In this document: positions 23,831 to 35,676 of the stretch, piece by piece
How positions within the stretch are numbered: position 1 is the first letter of the stretch
How the letters are laid out: each line of letters opens with the position of its first letter
Assembly (NCBI GenBank): GCA_039602395.1
Contig: JBCNJP010000006.1
Location: 9,164,952-9,228,951 of the forward strand
Length of the DNA: 64,000 nucleotides
Origin: Deinandra increscens subsp. villosa
Taxonomy: Eukaryota > Streptophyta > Magnoliopsida > Asterales > Asteraceae
Direction: 5' to 3'
Translations under genes and position numbers: made by a program
Notes under the pieces: generated by a model
The model's database searches: none
Told to the model about the DNA's origin: nothing
Seen by the model: only the letters and a program-made list of their open reading frames with translations

Positions 23831-25495
23831 CCATGTAGTAGAGCAAGTGGGTGATGTTTGATAAGGAATGATTATTTAAAGTAAACAAAAAAGGTAAAAC
23901 ATTTGGAAATAATAAGTAAATGACTATCACCCCTTGGGTTTCGAGTTTGGAAGCTAGAAGTTTAAGAGTGCTTAATTTACCAAGTTGCAAGATCTCATAG
24001 ACACGATCACATCAAATTCAAGTTCAAAGGATAACATGTGAAACTGAAATCCGACTATGTTGACCTAAGGGTTTGACAACTATATCAAACTAATTCCCTC
24101 CCAATCAAAACTCAACAATAAGTCGTATTAAGAAAAATATAACTTGGACACCTTTCGAAACTCAAATTAGATTCATACAATGTGTATAATCCAAACATAG
24201 TTAAAAATCACTAAACACCATACGTTCAATATAGGCAAAACCCAACACTTACTTACTAAACTCTATGACAATGGTTGATCGGATATGGTTTAGCCTTGCA
24301 TCTATTATCAAGTACGGACATCATTATAGCGGAGTTGAGAATGATTGATTGGATGAATCACACAAGTCGAATGCTCTAGAATCTTTCAAAATGCACCAAA
24401 ACTTATCTTTTGCCCACAACGTGATAATGATCGAAACCCTAGCTTCGGGTACCAAAATACCATGCAGCTATCATTCAAAGGATAAAAAAATGATCATTTG
24501 CATATATCCTCCTCTAAATTTGAGAAATTGCATATATCCTCAAACCATGCTTAAAGACCATTGTACATCATGCATTGAGAATTTGTATTTTGGGGAATTT
24601 GCAATATTTTTTTTCCAAAGTAGGGGAATATATGCAATTTTCCCAAAAAAATAACACGCCAACATAAGCTACTTCGTCGGCTAGAGACGAGATATGATAT
24701 AACTCAAAGTTATAGTGTTTCATGTATATATGTTAATAAAAAAAATCAATTAACTAAGAGAATTACATGCAAATTATGAACCCAACATGTAGTCATCTAT
24801 GTCCAATTACGGTTGGATCGAGTGGAGAATGTGTTGGGGTCGATGATGCATGTGGGACTCTGATTAAACATGAAGTAGGAGAATGGTTTAAGATCGAAGA
24901 CTCAAGTGTGATATTTAGTCGTATATTTGATTAATTGCATGAATTCGAGTACAAAGTATTAGCCAATAGCCATGTGATATCATACTTGTATACAAAATTC
25001 ATTGACCATACACGTGTTTGTTAAGTTTTTGACGTGATCTATAGAAAAATAATTTAACTATATACATTATATCTTAAAATACATATGAATTATTTGTATT
25101 TGAATATATTATATATGATATGATGAATGATGAATATTGTTTATACGTGCGTATAATAAGTGATATACTTTTTTTACCCTTCAATTCCAAACAAGAATCA
25201 CGAGCTAATGATTCTTCCTCGTCAGTCCTCCCGTGTGTTAGCATTGTCTATTCTCCCATATCTTTCTTTTACTAATATGCCCTCATCACTCACTTCTATA
25301 AAACAAATATTGTTCCTCATATTTGATTAGGCATAACATGATATGTAACCCTTCAATTTGAGGATTGATATGTATCTAAACATGGTTATTAAACTTAAAA
25401 TGTGGTGGTTTTAGGATCTCATTATATAGTTTTGTATGGTTTACAAACGTATTTGAAGACTTTAGTGGCGAGTATATATCATGTCATGCATATTT
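23831..25495. other. No gene recognised
   Basis: AT-rich and non-coding. Around 24480-24650 the words TTGCATATATCCTC and GGGGAATATATGCAA lie in inverted order about 130 bp apart, a weak inverted repeat of unknown nature. Confidence 0.5.
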
Positions 25496-26077
25496 TGTAA
25501 GAACGCAGTTCACTAAACATTAAAAATCTTATTAAAATGATACGAATTACAATACAGAATCGGAAATAACTAAAAGTTATACAGAAAGAAGAGCAATATG
25601 AGAGACTAGAAACGAAAACAAGAACAGAAAACGTAAGGGGTGGCTGACGCTTTTTGTTTCCACAGAGGCCCCTTAAAATAGATTTCAGGACACCCAGGTG
25701 TCTCTCTATCTCCCAAGGTACAACACCCTTAGCGTCGTGTTGTTTTTGGTGTGTCTAAACGAGACTCGGGTCCCACTATTTATAAGGAAGGAGAGAACCC
25801 TATAACTGATTAGTCAATGGAGTTAACGCCTCAGTTAAGTCATTTGAAACTCACCATTAACTCCCAATCAAAGGAGTTAACGCACTAGTTAACTCATTTG
25901 GAACTAACCAGTCAAATCCTAACTGATCAGGAATTAAAGAGTCAAGCTGTTTCATATGAGGTACTGAAGAACCACTGGTTCGAGCCCAGTCCGAAAGAAC
26001 CACATGGGTTCGGAACAACCACGCTCGAGTCTAGAAGAACCACACGAGCACCGGAACTAGTAAAAAAAATACTAACA
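25496..26077 (-). mobile_element. Probable solo LTR, minus orientation
   Basis: On the minus strand it begins TGTTAGTATTTTTTTTACTAG (26077 downward) and ends CGTTCTTACA (25496). In between is a good promoter, CCTTATAAATAGTGGGACC, near 25775-25795. TG...CA ends with an internal TATA box fit an LTR of about 580 bp. No PBS, PPT or coding sequence adjoins it, and the flanking pentamers (TATTT, CGACA) do not match, so exact ends or origin may be off. Confidence 0.45.
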
Positions 26078-26228
26078 CGACATCTTAAGTGGCTTGCGAC
26101 GATGTGAGCGTGCAAAGTGTAGAGTGCGCCATCAAACCGCCACTTACGCCCATCGCCTACGCATCCCTTGAGGTTGCCACTCGATGTGTCTGGTTATATG
26201 GGAATACAATTCCAAAGAGACACCTCCT

Positions 26229-26830
26229 TAGACCACCCGCAACACTGAAGGAAATCCTTCCCACATGCGTACCTAGTCAGCATGCCACATCAACCTTTTA
26301 TAACTTCTAATAAATCCTTCCCACATGCATATTTTTCCCCCAACGCTAAATGTCACTCACTTTCCACATTCACCAATTTTATTTTCACATCATCATTTCA
26401 TTTAATAATAAAAAAATTATATTTATTATTTAATTAATAAAAAATACATTGAAAATAAAAATACACAAAAACTACTCATCATCATTATGTTAAGACTTAT
26501 TCGTCCAAATATGCTCGATTAGGTCGTTCCATAGTGCCTGATGCGCATCGTGCTACATAAGCTTCTAAATCTTTGAAGTGTTGTTTGAAATGCTGGCGGT
26601 GCTCCATTATTGTAACTTGTTGGTTCAGGTCCATGCTCTTCACGTGACCAATTAACTATGTCACGTCCTTCATCCTCTACAATCATATTCTGTAATATAA
26701 CGCATGCCAACATTATATTACCTACAACTAGTAGGCTCATACTCCTTAACGGTCCCCGTATAATTCCTCATTTATCTTGAAGGATACCGAAGGCTCTTTG
26801 TAAGACCACATCCTTTATTTTCATGTTAAT
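26229..26830 (-). pseudogene. PIF/Harbinger transposase C-terminal fragment
   Basis: The minus strand encodes, from about 26815 to 26510, KDVVLQRAFGILQ, then IIRGPLR after one stop, then MLACVILQNMIVEDEGRD and a ring-like tail. This is the end of the DDE domain of plant PIF/Harbinger transposases (HARBI1/ALP1-like; the ACVILHNMIVEDE motif is diagnostic), with the last catalytic region and C-terminus. Upstream coding sequence is absent or unrecognisable. At 26226-26245 the words TTAGACCACCCGCAACAC resemble a Harbinger terminal repeat next to a TTA target, which would be the element's 3' end. Confidence 0.7.
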
Positions 26831-27502
26831 TGGCAAGGTAAAATACATGCCAGAAATTTTAATTACTTGGATGTACAAAAACTGTGAAAATATTTGTGTC
26901 ATCATACGTAACAAGTTAAATACGCTAGTACTTGTCTCTCTTATTAGAGTACGCCATACAACAATTCACACCAATCATAAACAAAATATTATCTATTTCC
27001 CCAAAAGTAGGTGTTCGATTCGTTGCAATCTCAGCTCGACATTGACCTGACACCATTAATAAACAATGGCCTTATAGAATTTGTAACACCCTAAATGCTT
27101 AAAACAAAGCAAAACTCAAAAATAAAATTCGAGCTCGACCCTAACGTATCGTCACAGACGATGGTATATCGCCACCATGTTCGTGGCATATCACCACAGA
27201 AAGGAAAGGCTCCTAGCGATACGACATGAGATAAATTTTCAGCACCCAGCCCCGTTTTCCCTTATTTTCTCCATACTTAGCCAATTTTCCATGTTTTCAA
27301 ACCATGAAGCAAAATGCTAATTCCAACCCTCCCTTAAATATCCACATACCTTTTGATGTACATACAAAGGGAATTCAAGTTCATATAACGCGTAAGTTCC
27401 ATGAAAACGTGTTGGAAATTCTAGCAAATTTTATCCCAACTTGTTGACCCGTTAGCCCCATATCATACAAACATGCCAACTTGCTTTTTCCACCCTTGGG
27501 AC
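26831..27502. other. Non-coding; possible LTR-edge fragment at 27082
   Basis: AT-rich with no gene. TGTAACACCCTAAATGC at 27082 resembles the edge of plant gypsy-type LTRs, and a stretch to about 27250 is GC-richer, but no matching end was found. Confidence 0.35.
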
Positions 27503-27950
27503 TGTAAAGACCTATATATTGAGGCTTTTGCATTAGATGTATTTTGGGCTAGTTAATACTTGTATATGGGCTAACTTGTGTCGGTTTAGTGGGTTAAAAG
27601 GGTCCGATCGGTTCCATGGGTATATGGGCCAAATTTTGTAGGTTTAGGAGATAGCTTGTTTAGCAAGTTGGTTGTCTCCTATATAAGGAACCTTATGTTA
27701 ACTAGAATAGGTTGTTGATCCAAAGGTGAAGGTGACTAGGGTGTTCACGAAATTCTCTATAGAGAATTTCGAATTCGTGTATTGCAACCAGTGATATCAA
27801 AGTGTTTTTTCTCCAATCTCGTTTGTGTTTCATTGTTTAAATCATTATTTCGTTACATTATTCGATTGTTTCTTGAATCAGCAATTAAACCGGATTCCGC
27901 ACGGTCTTGATTGGAGTAGATACCACGTGAGGACTATTTTGATCCTTATA
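27503..27950 (+). repeat. Element 1 5' LTR
   Basis: It starts TGTAAAGACC and ends just before the PBS. It contains CTATATAAGGAACC (27679-27690), a TATA box, and shares the TTTTGGGCTAGTT and GTTTAGCAAGT words with the LTR at 43797-44239, so the two belong to one family. The 5-bp flank before it is GGGAC; the other side lies outside the window. Confidence 0.8.
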
Positions 27951-27952
27951 AT

Positions 27953-27965
27953 TGGTATCAGAGCC
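27953..27965 (+). other. Primer-binding site (tRNA-iMet type)
   Basis: TGGTATCAGAGCC, complementary to the 3' end of initiator methionine tRNA, lies two bases after the LTR. This site primes minus-strand DNA synthesis in most plant Copia elements. Confidence 0.9.
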
Positions 27966-28039
27966 AAGAAACTTTGTTTCGAGGCTCTCACAATGTCAGA
28001 TTCAAGCTTTTTGGACTAACGGTTTGAGTTTTTGCTGTG

Positions 28040-28600
28040 ATTTTCAGTTTTTAGCTTGATAAAGGGAGGCTTCTATAGGATTTTTGTAGGTTTCACGCGA
28101 GGAGATTCTGTGTTTTCAAGCTATTCGATTGAAACTGTGGCTTTGGGCCTGATTTGATCGAAAACCATAGCTTTTCGACTCAATTTGATACTTTTTGACT
28201 GACTTTTCAATCGAAAGGTACTTTTCGATCACACCTTTTCGATCAGTGTCTGTGGCTTTGACCCGTTCCGACCTGATCGGAAAGTGTACTTTTCGATCCA
28301 TCTATACTTTTCGATCGAGCCGAAACTCTGCCCGATCAAAAAGCTGACTTTTCGATCCAGCCTCTTCGATCCTGCTTCCTTGATTGAAAACCCGCATCGA
28401 TCGAATACCCTGTCCAACCGAAAACCTCTTTTCAATTAAACCCTACTTCGAGCGAAAACCATTTTTCGATCCACATTTCCGATCCAAAACCCCTCGACCG
28501 AAAACCTTGTTTCGACCGAAAATTCTCTTTTCGAGCGGATACCCATTCTCGATCGTAAACCCCATTTCAACCATCTAACGTTATTTCTTCGCTTTTTGCG
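28040..28600 (+). repeat. Element 1 leader with TTTTCGATC motif array
   Basis: The untranslated leader between PBS and gag carries many copies of CTTTTCGATC and near variants (TTTTCGACT, TTTTTCGATC, CGACCGAAAAC) in both orientations, spaced roughly 15-35 bp. The same motif fills the intron of the third ORF of this family (42720-42960; 54921-55489) and the leader of element 2. Confidence 0.8.
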
Positions 28601-29690
28601 ATGGCTTTTGATATGTCGGGATTGTCCAGTGCTACTCTGGAAATGGATGCCAAGACCGGTACCAACACCAGACATCCCCGTCTGATGTCTGGGAAAGATT
28701 TTATGAGCTGGAAGTATAGATTTGAGAACTATGTCAACTATAATGATGCAAAGATTATGCGATCAATTGAAGTGGGTGATTATGTACCTAAGACCACTCC
28801 TGCGGCTGGACATGAGGCTGAACCCAAACTAAAGAAAGACTAGATTGAGGCGGAATGGGAAAGAGTTAAACGTGACAGAAAGGCACTAGCTGCCTTGACC
28901 ATGGCTTTGTCCCCCAAGGTGGCAGAAGCATTCAAGGAGTATAAATCCGCCAAAACTCTCTGGGATGCTCTCATTTTTGCTTATGACGACAATGCCAACA
29001 TGAAGGAGTCCAGACGGGAAAATCTCAGGGAATAGTTCAACGAATTCAGCTATGTGCCTGGAGAGAATATAGAGACCCAGTTGCAGCGGTTCATCAAGAT
29101 AGTGACAACAATGAAGGATGCGGTGGTCACTTACATGCAGGTCGAGGTGAACAAGGAGTTGGTGAACTCGCTGCCACCAAATTGGGACATCACCATTGAA
29201 TTGATTGAGAAGACTGTGGAAATGGCAACATCACCACTGAGTGAGCTCATGTTAACAATCAGATCTTATGAGGAAAATAAGCAGAAGAGAGCCAGAAAGC
29301 TTGGAAATGGAGCTTTGATGAATCAAGTAAACCAAGCATTCATAACACAACTAGCCACCTCTCACATCAACACCAATCAGACGACATTTGTGTCTCAATC
29401 CCCAGGGGCAAGCTCATCTAGCTCACCTAACTTGGTTACCCTGGATATAAATAACCTAACCAAAGATTCTAGCTTTGCTCTTGGTGTAAGTATCATGAGT
29501 GCTATCAGGCACTAGTTGTAGGTTATCTACTGCCCACTAATTTGACACCAGATGATGTGAATCAAGTCAATCCTAAAGATCTAGAGCACATGGATATCTC
29601 CTATCAAATGGGGATGTCTGCCTTACGTGCAAAGCAGTTCATGGCTAAGACTGGCAAGAGAGATTAGAATGGAGGAAAGGGATCAAGCTT
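28601..29690 (+). pseudogene. Element 1 gag, pseudogene
   Basis: Gag is the capsid/nucleocapsid protein of the virus-like particle. The start MAFDMSGLSSATLEMDA at 28601 aligns with the gag start of element 2. The fragment RPLMSGKDF-like segment, GDYVPK, KALAALTMA and PGENIETQLQRF are recognisable Copia gag (UBN2-like) regions. In-frame stops occur at 28841 and 29033, the frame is lost near 29513, and a further stop (TAG) at about 29665 sits at the same codon as a stop in element 2. It cannot yield a full capsid protein. Confidence 0.85.
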
Positions 29691-31890
29691 ACCTTCAACA
29701 AGGCAAATCTCAGGTGCTACAACTGAAACGAGTATGGCCACTATGCTAGAGAATGCACTAAGCCAAAGGTGGAAAGGGATGGTAAAGCAGCTGATGAAAG
29801 GAAGGAAGGAAGGAAGAAGGATCCAGTAAACAATGACAGGGCACTGGTGGTTCAACATACACCAGGATATGATTGGACTAATCAAATAGAAGATCTGAGT
29901 CTAAGCCTTGCACATGTGGCCCTCCTTGCTGAAGAAGAAGCAGAAAAGGAAGCAGCTGAACCCGGTCATCATGCCTTCATGACTAACATCATACGAGGCT
30001 CTGAAGCCAGCTCTAGCAATCATGAGGTATATTCGAATCCTAAATGTCAGGCTATGTTTAAAGATTGTAAAGATTGGGAACGTAAGTTCGTAAACGAGAC
30101 CTTAAATCATGAATCCACTGCTAGAGACCTTAGGGAATATAAAGATAAGGCCAGAATATTTAGAGAGAAACTGGAGGCTATTCAAGTAGATGTTAGGAGC
30201 CTAGAAACTCAGGTGAGCGATAAAAGCACATATCTTAGGATTGCTAACTCTAAAGTTGATACTTTAACCAAAGAGGTAGAGGAACTAAGATCCAAATTAG
30301 GAACGCAAACTAAAATCAAGCATAATGATAAAAATTGTTTCTAAAATGATAGAAGCTAGTTCCCTTTTTTATAACACAGATGTCAGGATGAGGCATGTTA
30401 AGGACAATTCAGGTTTAGGTTTTGGCACTGATGAAAAATCTATACACACGGTTCTATGCCTTTGATGCATGAAATGATTTCTAATCATAAAAAACTCTCA
30501 AACCACTTTAGAAGTTAAGGCTGAAATTGATAGGAAAGTTGCTGCTTGTCCTATTAAAATCTCTGCTCTTGTTTCTAACACTACTGACAATTCTACCTGT
30601 TGTGCAAATAAAGGTAATAATAAAGCAGGGGTAACGGATCTGAAGGAGTGTACTAAGAGTTCAAAGACTTCGAATTATAATGATTTTTATAAAAACATTG
30701 ACTGGGAAAAACTTAAATCTTCTGTTGAGTCTATGTCAAAAACTTCTAAGTCTGTTTTGTTTGATAAAACTTCTGTGTGTGGTGCTTTTAACTTTGGAAA
30801 GTGTGATGCACAACCATTGAAACCATTGAAACCATTAAGAACTGTTAAAATCTTAAGAAGAGGTGAGGGACCACAGGTTTCTGGTCCCAAACCCACAAGT
30901 GATGGTGTGTTTAGTGTGAAAAATTATGAAGTTAAAAATGATAATATTGTGAAAAATGTTTACAAAGTACGGGACGCCAAACCTCATGATTTCGTCCCGT
31001 ACCCAGAAGTCAATTCTACATATGACCAGTACAGACCGATATAGTGGGAGTACATTTTGACCACTAAGCCAAACTGCAAAACCCATTGGATACATAACAA
31101 ATGTCTAAAACCGTCTAGAATATCCACTGGGCGAAACTACTCCCAGACTCCCGCGTATCCCTGGAAGCAATCTTTTCACGTGTGTGGAAAGCCTGAACAC
31201 GTGGCAAGAAATTGCTTGCACAGACCATATGAGCCATATCTCCTAAGAGGGTCCATCAAAAGCCTGTCCCAAAGGGCCAAACACATGTTGGCCCAGAACA
31301 AAAATCTGCACCTTCAAACCCCAAGGTGCGGAAGCTTGTATCTCAACAGCCACAGCCACACGTACGCAAAGTGAATCAAAAGCCCAAGTCACCTAAACAA
31401 CAAACAAAAACTGATCTCAAAGCAGCTAAAATGGGTCACTATATTTAGAAATCTGTAAACTTTTCTAAGTCTTTCAGTCCTCTTAAACCTGCCTGGATTC
31501 CAAAACCTGTTGGATGTTCAAAATCAGTCACACTCCCAAAGTAGGCCAGTTTTCCTAAGCCACCCATCCATCCAAAACCAGTTGGTTTGTCAAAATCAAC
31601 TGCCTGGCGGAAGGATAACAGGTGGAATGTGCCAAAGGTGGTAAACCTGTCTTTCAAGCCTACTGGAGTGTATAAAAAGCACTCCAACCATTTTTAAGAT
31701 GTAAGATTTCAAAATAAAAAATGACAATAAAAACCCACCGAAAGCTCCTCGGGTACTTGGGAAAGAGAATCACCAGCCAAGAAATGTCAACAACAAAGAC
31801 ATACCCAGTCTAACCAAAAGCAGCCCAACTTTACCCAGACCCATTAAGGCCTGGGTACCCAAAACTAATTGATCTCCTTTGAATGCAGAA
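29691..31890 (+). pseudogene. Element 1 gag C-terminus and linker, pseudogene
   Basis: A zinc-knuckle relic near 29710 reads RCYN-stop-NEYGHYARECTKPK: the second cysteine codon is now TGA. Next comes an acidic, coiled-coil-rich segment (29769-30344; heptad-like from about 30100). A second knuckle relic near 31175 has its first cysteine replaced by Phe (FHVCGKPEHVARNC). Several frameshifts and stops (30345, 31042, 31449) break the linker. Element 2 retains both knuckles. Confidence 0.8.
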
Positions 31891-33423
31891 TTAGCCAAGG
31901 AGGACTGTTAACAACCTTTGGTATGTTGACAGTGGTTGTTCCAGGCATATGACAGGCGACATATCTCTATTACAAGACTTTGAAAAATTTGATAGCGGAT
32001 ATGTGTCGTTTGCCGGAGGAGTTGGAGGTTACATCAGTCAGAAAGGCACAGTCAGAAATGGATGTCTTTAGTTTTCATGATGTCAATTATGTAGAGCAAT
32101 TGGAGCACAGTCTATTAAGTGTGTCACAAATTTGTGATCGGGAGTATCTGGTACTGTTCAACAATAAAGAATGCTTAATTCTAAAACCAGGATACTCCAT
32201 TCCAGATGATTAGGTTTTGATGCGAACACCAAGATATGGAAACTCGTATGTCCTCAACATGCAGAAGCCGCCCACAACCAAGGTGGCATGCCTCCTTTCT
32301 AAGATAACTGAGAACCATGCTCAGTTGTGGCACAGACGTCTGGGCCATACGAACTTGAAGAATCTGAATTGACTTGCAAGTGGAGGATTTGTCAAAGACC
32401 TTCCAATCAAAGTGTTCGTGGTAAAGGAGAAATGTGTGGCATGTGCTAAGGAGAAGCAGCACAAATGACCACACAAGCCAAAGATGTTCAACAGAATCTC
32501 TTCAGTGTTGGAACTTCTTCACATGGAGCTCTTCAGTCCAGTCGGTAATTTAAGTCTTAACCATTGTGCTTTCTGTTTAGTTATTACTGATGATTTTTCA
32601 CGTTTCACTTGGGTGTTTTTCTTGCACAAGAGAAATGATGTTGTAGAGGTGTTGAAGGCCTTTATCAATCTCATTGAAAACAAGCTAAACCTGAAAGTGA
32701 AGTCAATCAGAAGCGAAAGGGACAGAATTCAAGAATCAAGTTATTGATGAGTTCTGCGCAGAAAAGGGAATCGAGCATCAGTACAGTGCACCATATACTC
32801 CGCAGCAAAATGGAGTGGCTGAACGACGCAACAGAACTTTAATTTAAGTCGCTCGCACGATGCTGTGGGGTTCCAAATTGCCCATAATGTTCTGGGCAGA
32901 AGTAGTCAACACAGCCTGTTATGTACAAAATAGGGTTCTTATAAACAAGCGACATCAGAAGACTCCCTACGAGTTGATCTATCATGACAAGCCCAAAATT
33001 GGGCATCTTCGAGTGTTTGAATGTCTTTGCACTGTTTTAGTTAATAATGATTTGCCAAAATTTGTTGCTAAATCTGATGAATGCTATTTTGTAGGTTATT
33101 CTGCTAGCTCAGCTTATAGGGTCCTCAACAAAACAACTGGTAAAGTGATGGAGTCTACCAATGTAGACTGGCTTGAAGAAAATCCCTCTGATGGAGGAGT
33201 GGGTCCCGCACAAGCATTTGACTACAACCAATTCTTCATCCCATTTGGGTTGGATCCAGTCATTGCTGAAGAACTTTTTGACGATATAATTTCAGGACCG
33301 TCTATTGCTCACACCATCTCAAAATCATCTCCGGTTCTTGCCACCGACTCGGCGACAACACGGGCGACTGAAACTAATGTACATAGAGATGATGATGAGT
33401 CAGATAAAGACCCAGGCACATAA
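31891..33423 (+). pseudogene. Element 1 protease and integrase, pseudogene
   Basis: The protease signature WYVDSGCSRHMTGD is intact near 31925. The integrase zinc domain (LWHRRLGH ... CVACAKEKQH) lies at 32325-32465. The first catalytic residue region reads LHMELFSP, so the usual Asp is Glu, and the second (RSD) reads RSE with a frameshift after it. NGVAERRNR is near 32813, followed by a stop at 32845. The open segment 32860-33423 is the integrase C-terminal region. It is inactive as written. Confidence 0.85.
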
Positions 33424-35016
33424 ACTATTCAAACACAGGAAGCTGAGGCAGAGGCAGAAACTGAGATTAATGAAGAACCCGTACAGGCTAATCTACATCC
33501 AGAAATCCCGTTACAAGCAGTTGGCGAAACAAGAAATTATAAATATCATCCCTTGGATATCATCATAGGTCCTTTAGCATCTGGGTGATAACAAGAAGTA
33601 AATCGGGTAACATCAACCACTACATGTGTATTCATGCTTTATTTCTCAAATTGAGCCACCAAACATCACAATGGCTTTACAAGATCCTAGCTGGGTGGAA
33701 GCAATGCACGAGGAGTTGAACCAATTCTTAAAGCTTCAAGTATGGAGGTTAGTGGAGAAGCCAGCCGATAAGAAGGTTATTATAACTCGGTGGCTTTACA
33801 AGAAGAAGAAAGATGACAATGGAATTATTGTCAGAAATAAAGCAAGGCTAGTCGTCCAGGGGCACAAGCAGATTAGGGGAATTGAATAGGATGAAGTGTA
33901 TGAACCAGTTTCCCACTTGGAAGCAATCAGAGTTTTTCTGGCATATGCCCCCTATATGAACTTCACTCTCTATCAGTTGGACATGAAAACTGCATTTCTT
34001 TATGCAGACATGGATGAAGAGGTGTATGTCACTCAGCCCCCAGGATTTATTGATGAAGAGCTTCCCTACCATGTGTACAAGCTAGACAAAGCTCTTTATG
34101 GATTGCATCAGGCACCACAGTCTTGGTACACAAACTTGACTAATCACCTTCTAGCTCATGGGTACACAATGGGAATAGTGGATTAGACACTGTTTAGGAA
34201 AGAGGTTGAGAATGATAATATCATGGTGCAAGTATATGTGGACAATATCATTTTTGGGTCCACGAATGAGGAGTTATGCAAAGATTTAGAACGAGTGATG
34301 AGGACAAAGTTCGAGATGAGTCAAATGGGTGAAATGGAGTTTTTTCTTGGCATTGCAGGTGAAGCAAAGTGATAGTGGAATTCTGATACATCAAGCTAAA
34401 TATGTGACAGAAATTCTGGAAAAGTACAAGATGGCAGACTCAAAGCCTGCTACCACACCCATGGCAGCCAGGCCAACACTCATCAAAGATCTAGAGGGTC
34501 AACTGGTTAGCGAGCACATGTACCGTTCAATGATCGGATCTCTTATGTATATGACAGCCAACATACTAGATATCATGTTTGCAGTTTGCCAATGTGCACG
34601 ATATCAGGCTAATCCTAAACTCTCTCTTTTATCTGCTGTTATAAGAATTTTTAAATATTTGAAGGGTAGGCCAAGGCTGGGTCTCTGGTACCCTAAAGAG
34701 TCTAGTTTTAATTTGCATGCTTTTACTGACAGTGATTATGGTGGTTGTGAGCTTGACGGGAAATCTACATCTGCTGGAACACAGTTCCTGGGCGACAGGT
34801 TGGTCGCTTGGCAGAGCAAAAAGAAGCATACGGTGTCACAATCTACAGCTGAAGCAGGATACGTGGCTGCGTCTGCATGTTGTTCACAGGTGGTTTGGCT
34901 ACAACATCAATTGGGGGATTACGGTTTGAATTTCTTTGATACTCCCATATACTGTGATAATTCTGCTGCTTTGTAAATTGTTAAAAATCTGTAACATTCG
35001 AAAAATAAGCACATTG
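33424..35016 (+). pseudogene. Element 1 reverse transcriptase and RNase H, first part
   Basis: RT begins near 33650 (PSWVEAMHEEL) and continues through RWLYKKKKDDNG, KARLVVQGH, QLDMKTAFLYADMDEEVY and KALYGLHQAPQSW. The catalytic YVDD reads YVDN (34236-34247), losing one metal-binding Asp. Stops occur at 33887 and 34184, with a frameshift near 34340. RNase H follows (FTDSDYGG, STAEAGYVAAS, CDNSAAL) and is interrupted at 35016 by element 4. Confidence 0.85.
35012..35016 (+). repeat. Target-site duplication of element 4 (left)
   Basis: CATTG here and at 40712-40716 flank element 4. Joining the two sides restores the continuity seen in element 2's RNase H (AAGCACATTGA). Confidence 0.85.
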
Positions 35017-35663
35017 TGTCAGGACCGATTCTCACATCAAGAATCCTGATCTTGAGCTCGAACGAAGATTCAGATTCGAAAACCCATAAAAGAAGAAGAT
35101 GAAGATGAAGAAGGAATCAAAGATTCATAAACATGAGAAAGATGATGAACAAATCGAATGATTTCATTAATCGAATGATTACAATCAAGAAATCATGAAG
35201 AACACACAATCTCTCTAGAAATCCATGACTCACTCTCTCTCTCTAGAATGGAAATCTCACCATTCGAAAGAAATCATCCATCCATCTTAGAGACTCTCCT
35301 CTAAGAGTCTCTTCTTTTTCAATGAATGGGGCACCCTCACTATATATATAGTGAGGGTGACTAACAACAGAAAAACATAACAACATAACAGAATTACAAG
35401 TAAATGAAATAAACATAAATATTAATAAATCAAAGTTGATTTAATTAATACGAAGCTTGACTCGCTCGAATCGATCTCCCGTTGACTTTTACGTTGACCG
35501 TTGACCCGAACGATTGACTTTTCCAGAAAACGGTATTTGGTCCAAACTGCAAGCCTCAAGCATCACAACCCGCCTCTCTGAATCAATTCACATGGATTCT
35601 TCAGTCAAATGCTTCTGTAAACAGATTTGATGGCGTCAGTCACATAGATTTTAATTTCCAACA
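35017..35663 (-). repeat. Element 4 left LTR (type A)
   Basis: It starts TGTCAGGACC and ends TTTCCAACA, 647 bp. Its first 300 bp recur at 38257-38560. It contains a 28-bp perfect palindrome around a TATA sequence at 35332-35359. Confidence 0.75.
35332..35359. promoter_or_regulatory. Perfect 28-bp palindrome around a TATA box
   Basis: The half-site CACCCTCACTATAT is followed by its exact complement, with no loop. The centre is an alternating TATATATATA that could serve as the LTR's TATA box in either direction. Confidence 0.6.
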
Positions 35664-35676
35664 ATTCCCCCTTAAC
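35664..35676 (-). other. Element 4 polypurine tract
   Basis: The minus strand reads GTTAAGGGGGAAT immediately before TGTTGGAAATT, the start of the LTR in the element's own sense. This is the standard plus-strand primer position. Confidence 0.75.

Noticed and set aside
24479..24655. Short inverted-repeat element
   Set aside because: Only loosely inverted GCATATATCCTC words, with no defined ends or duplicated flanks.
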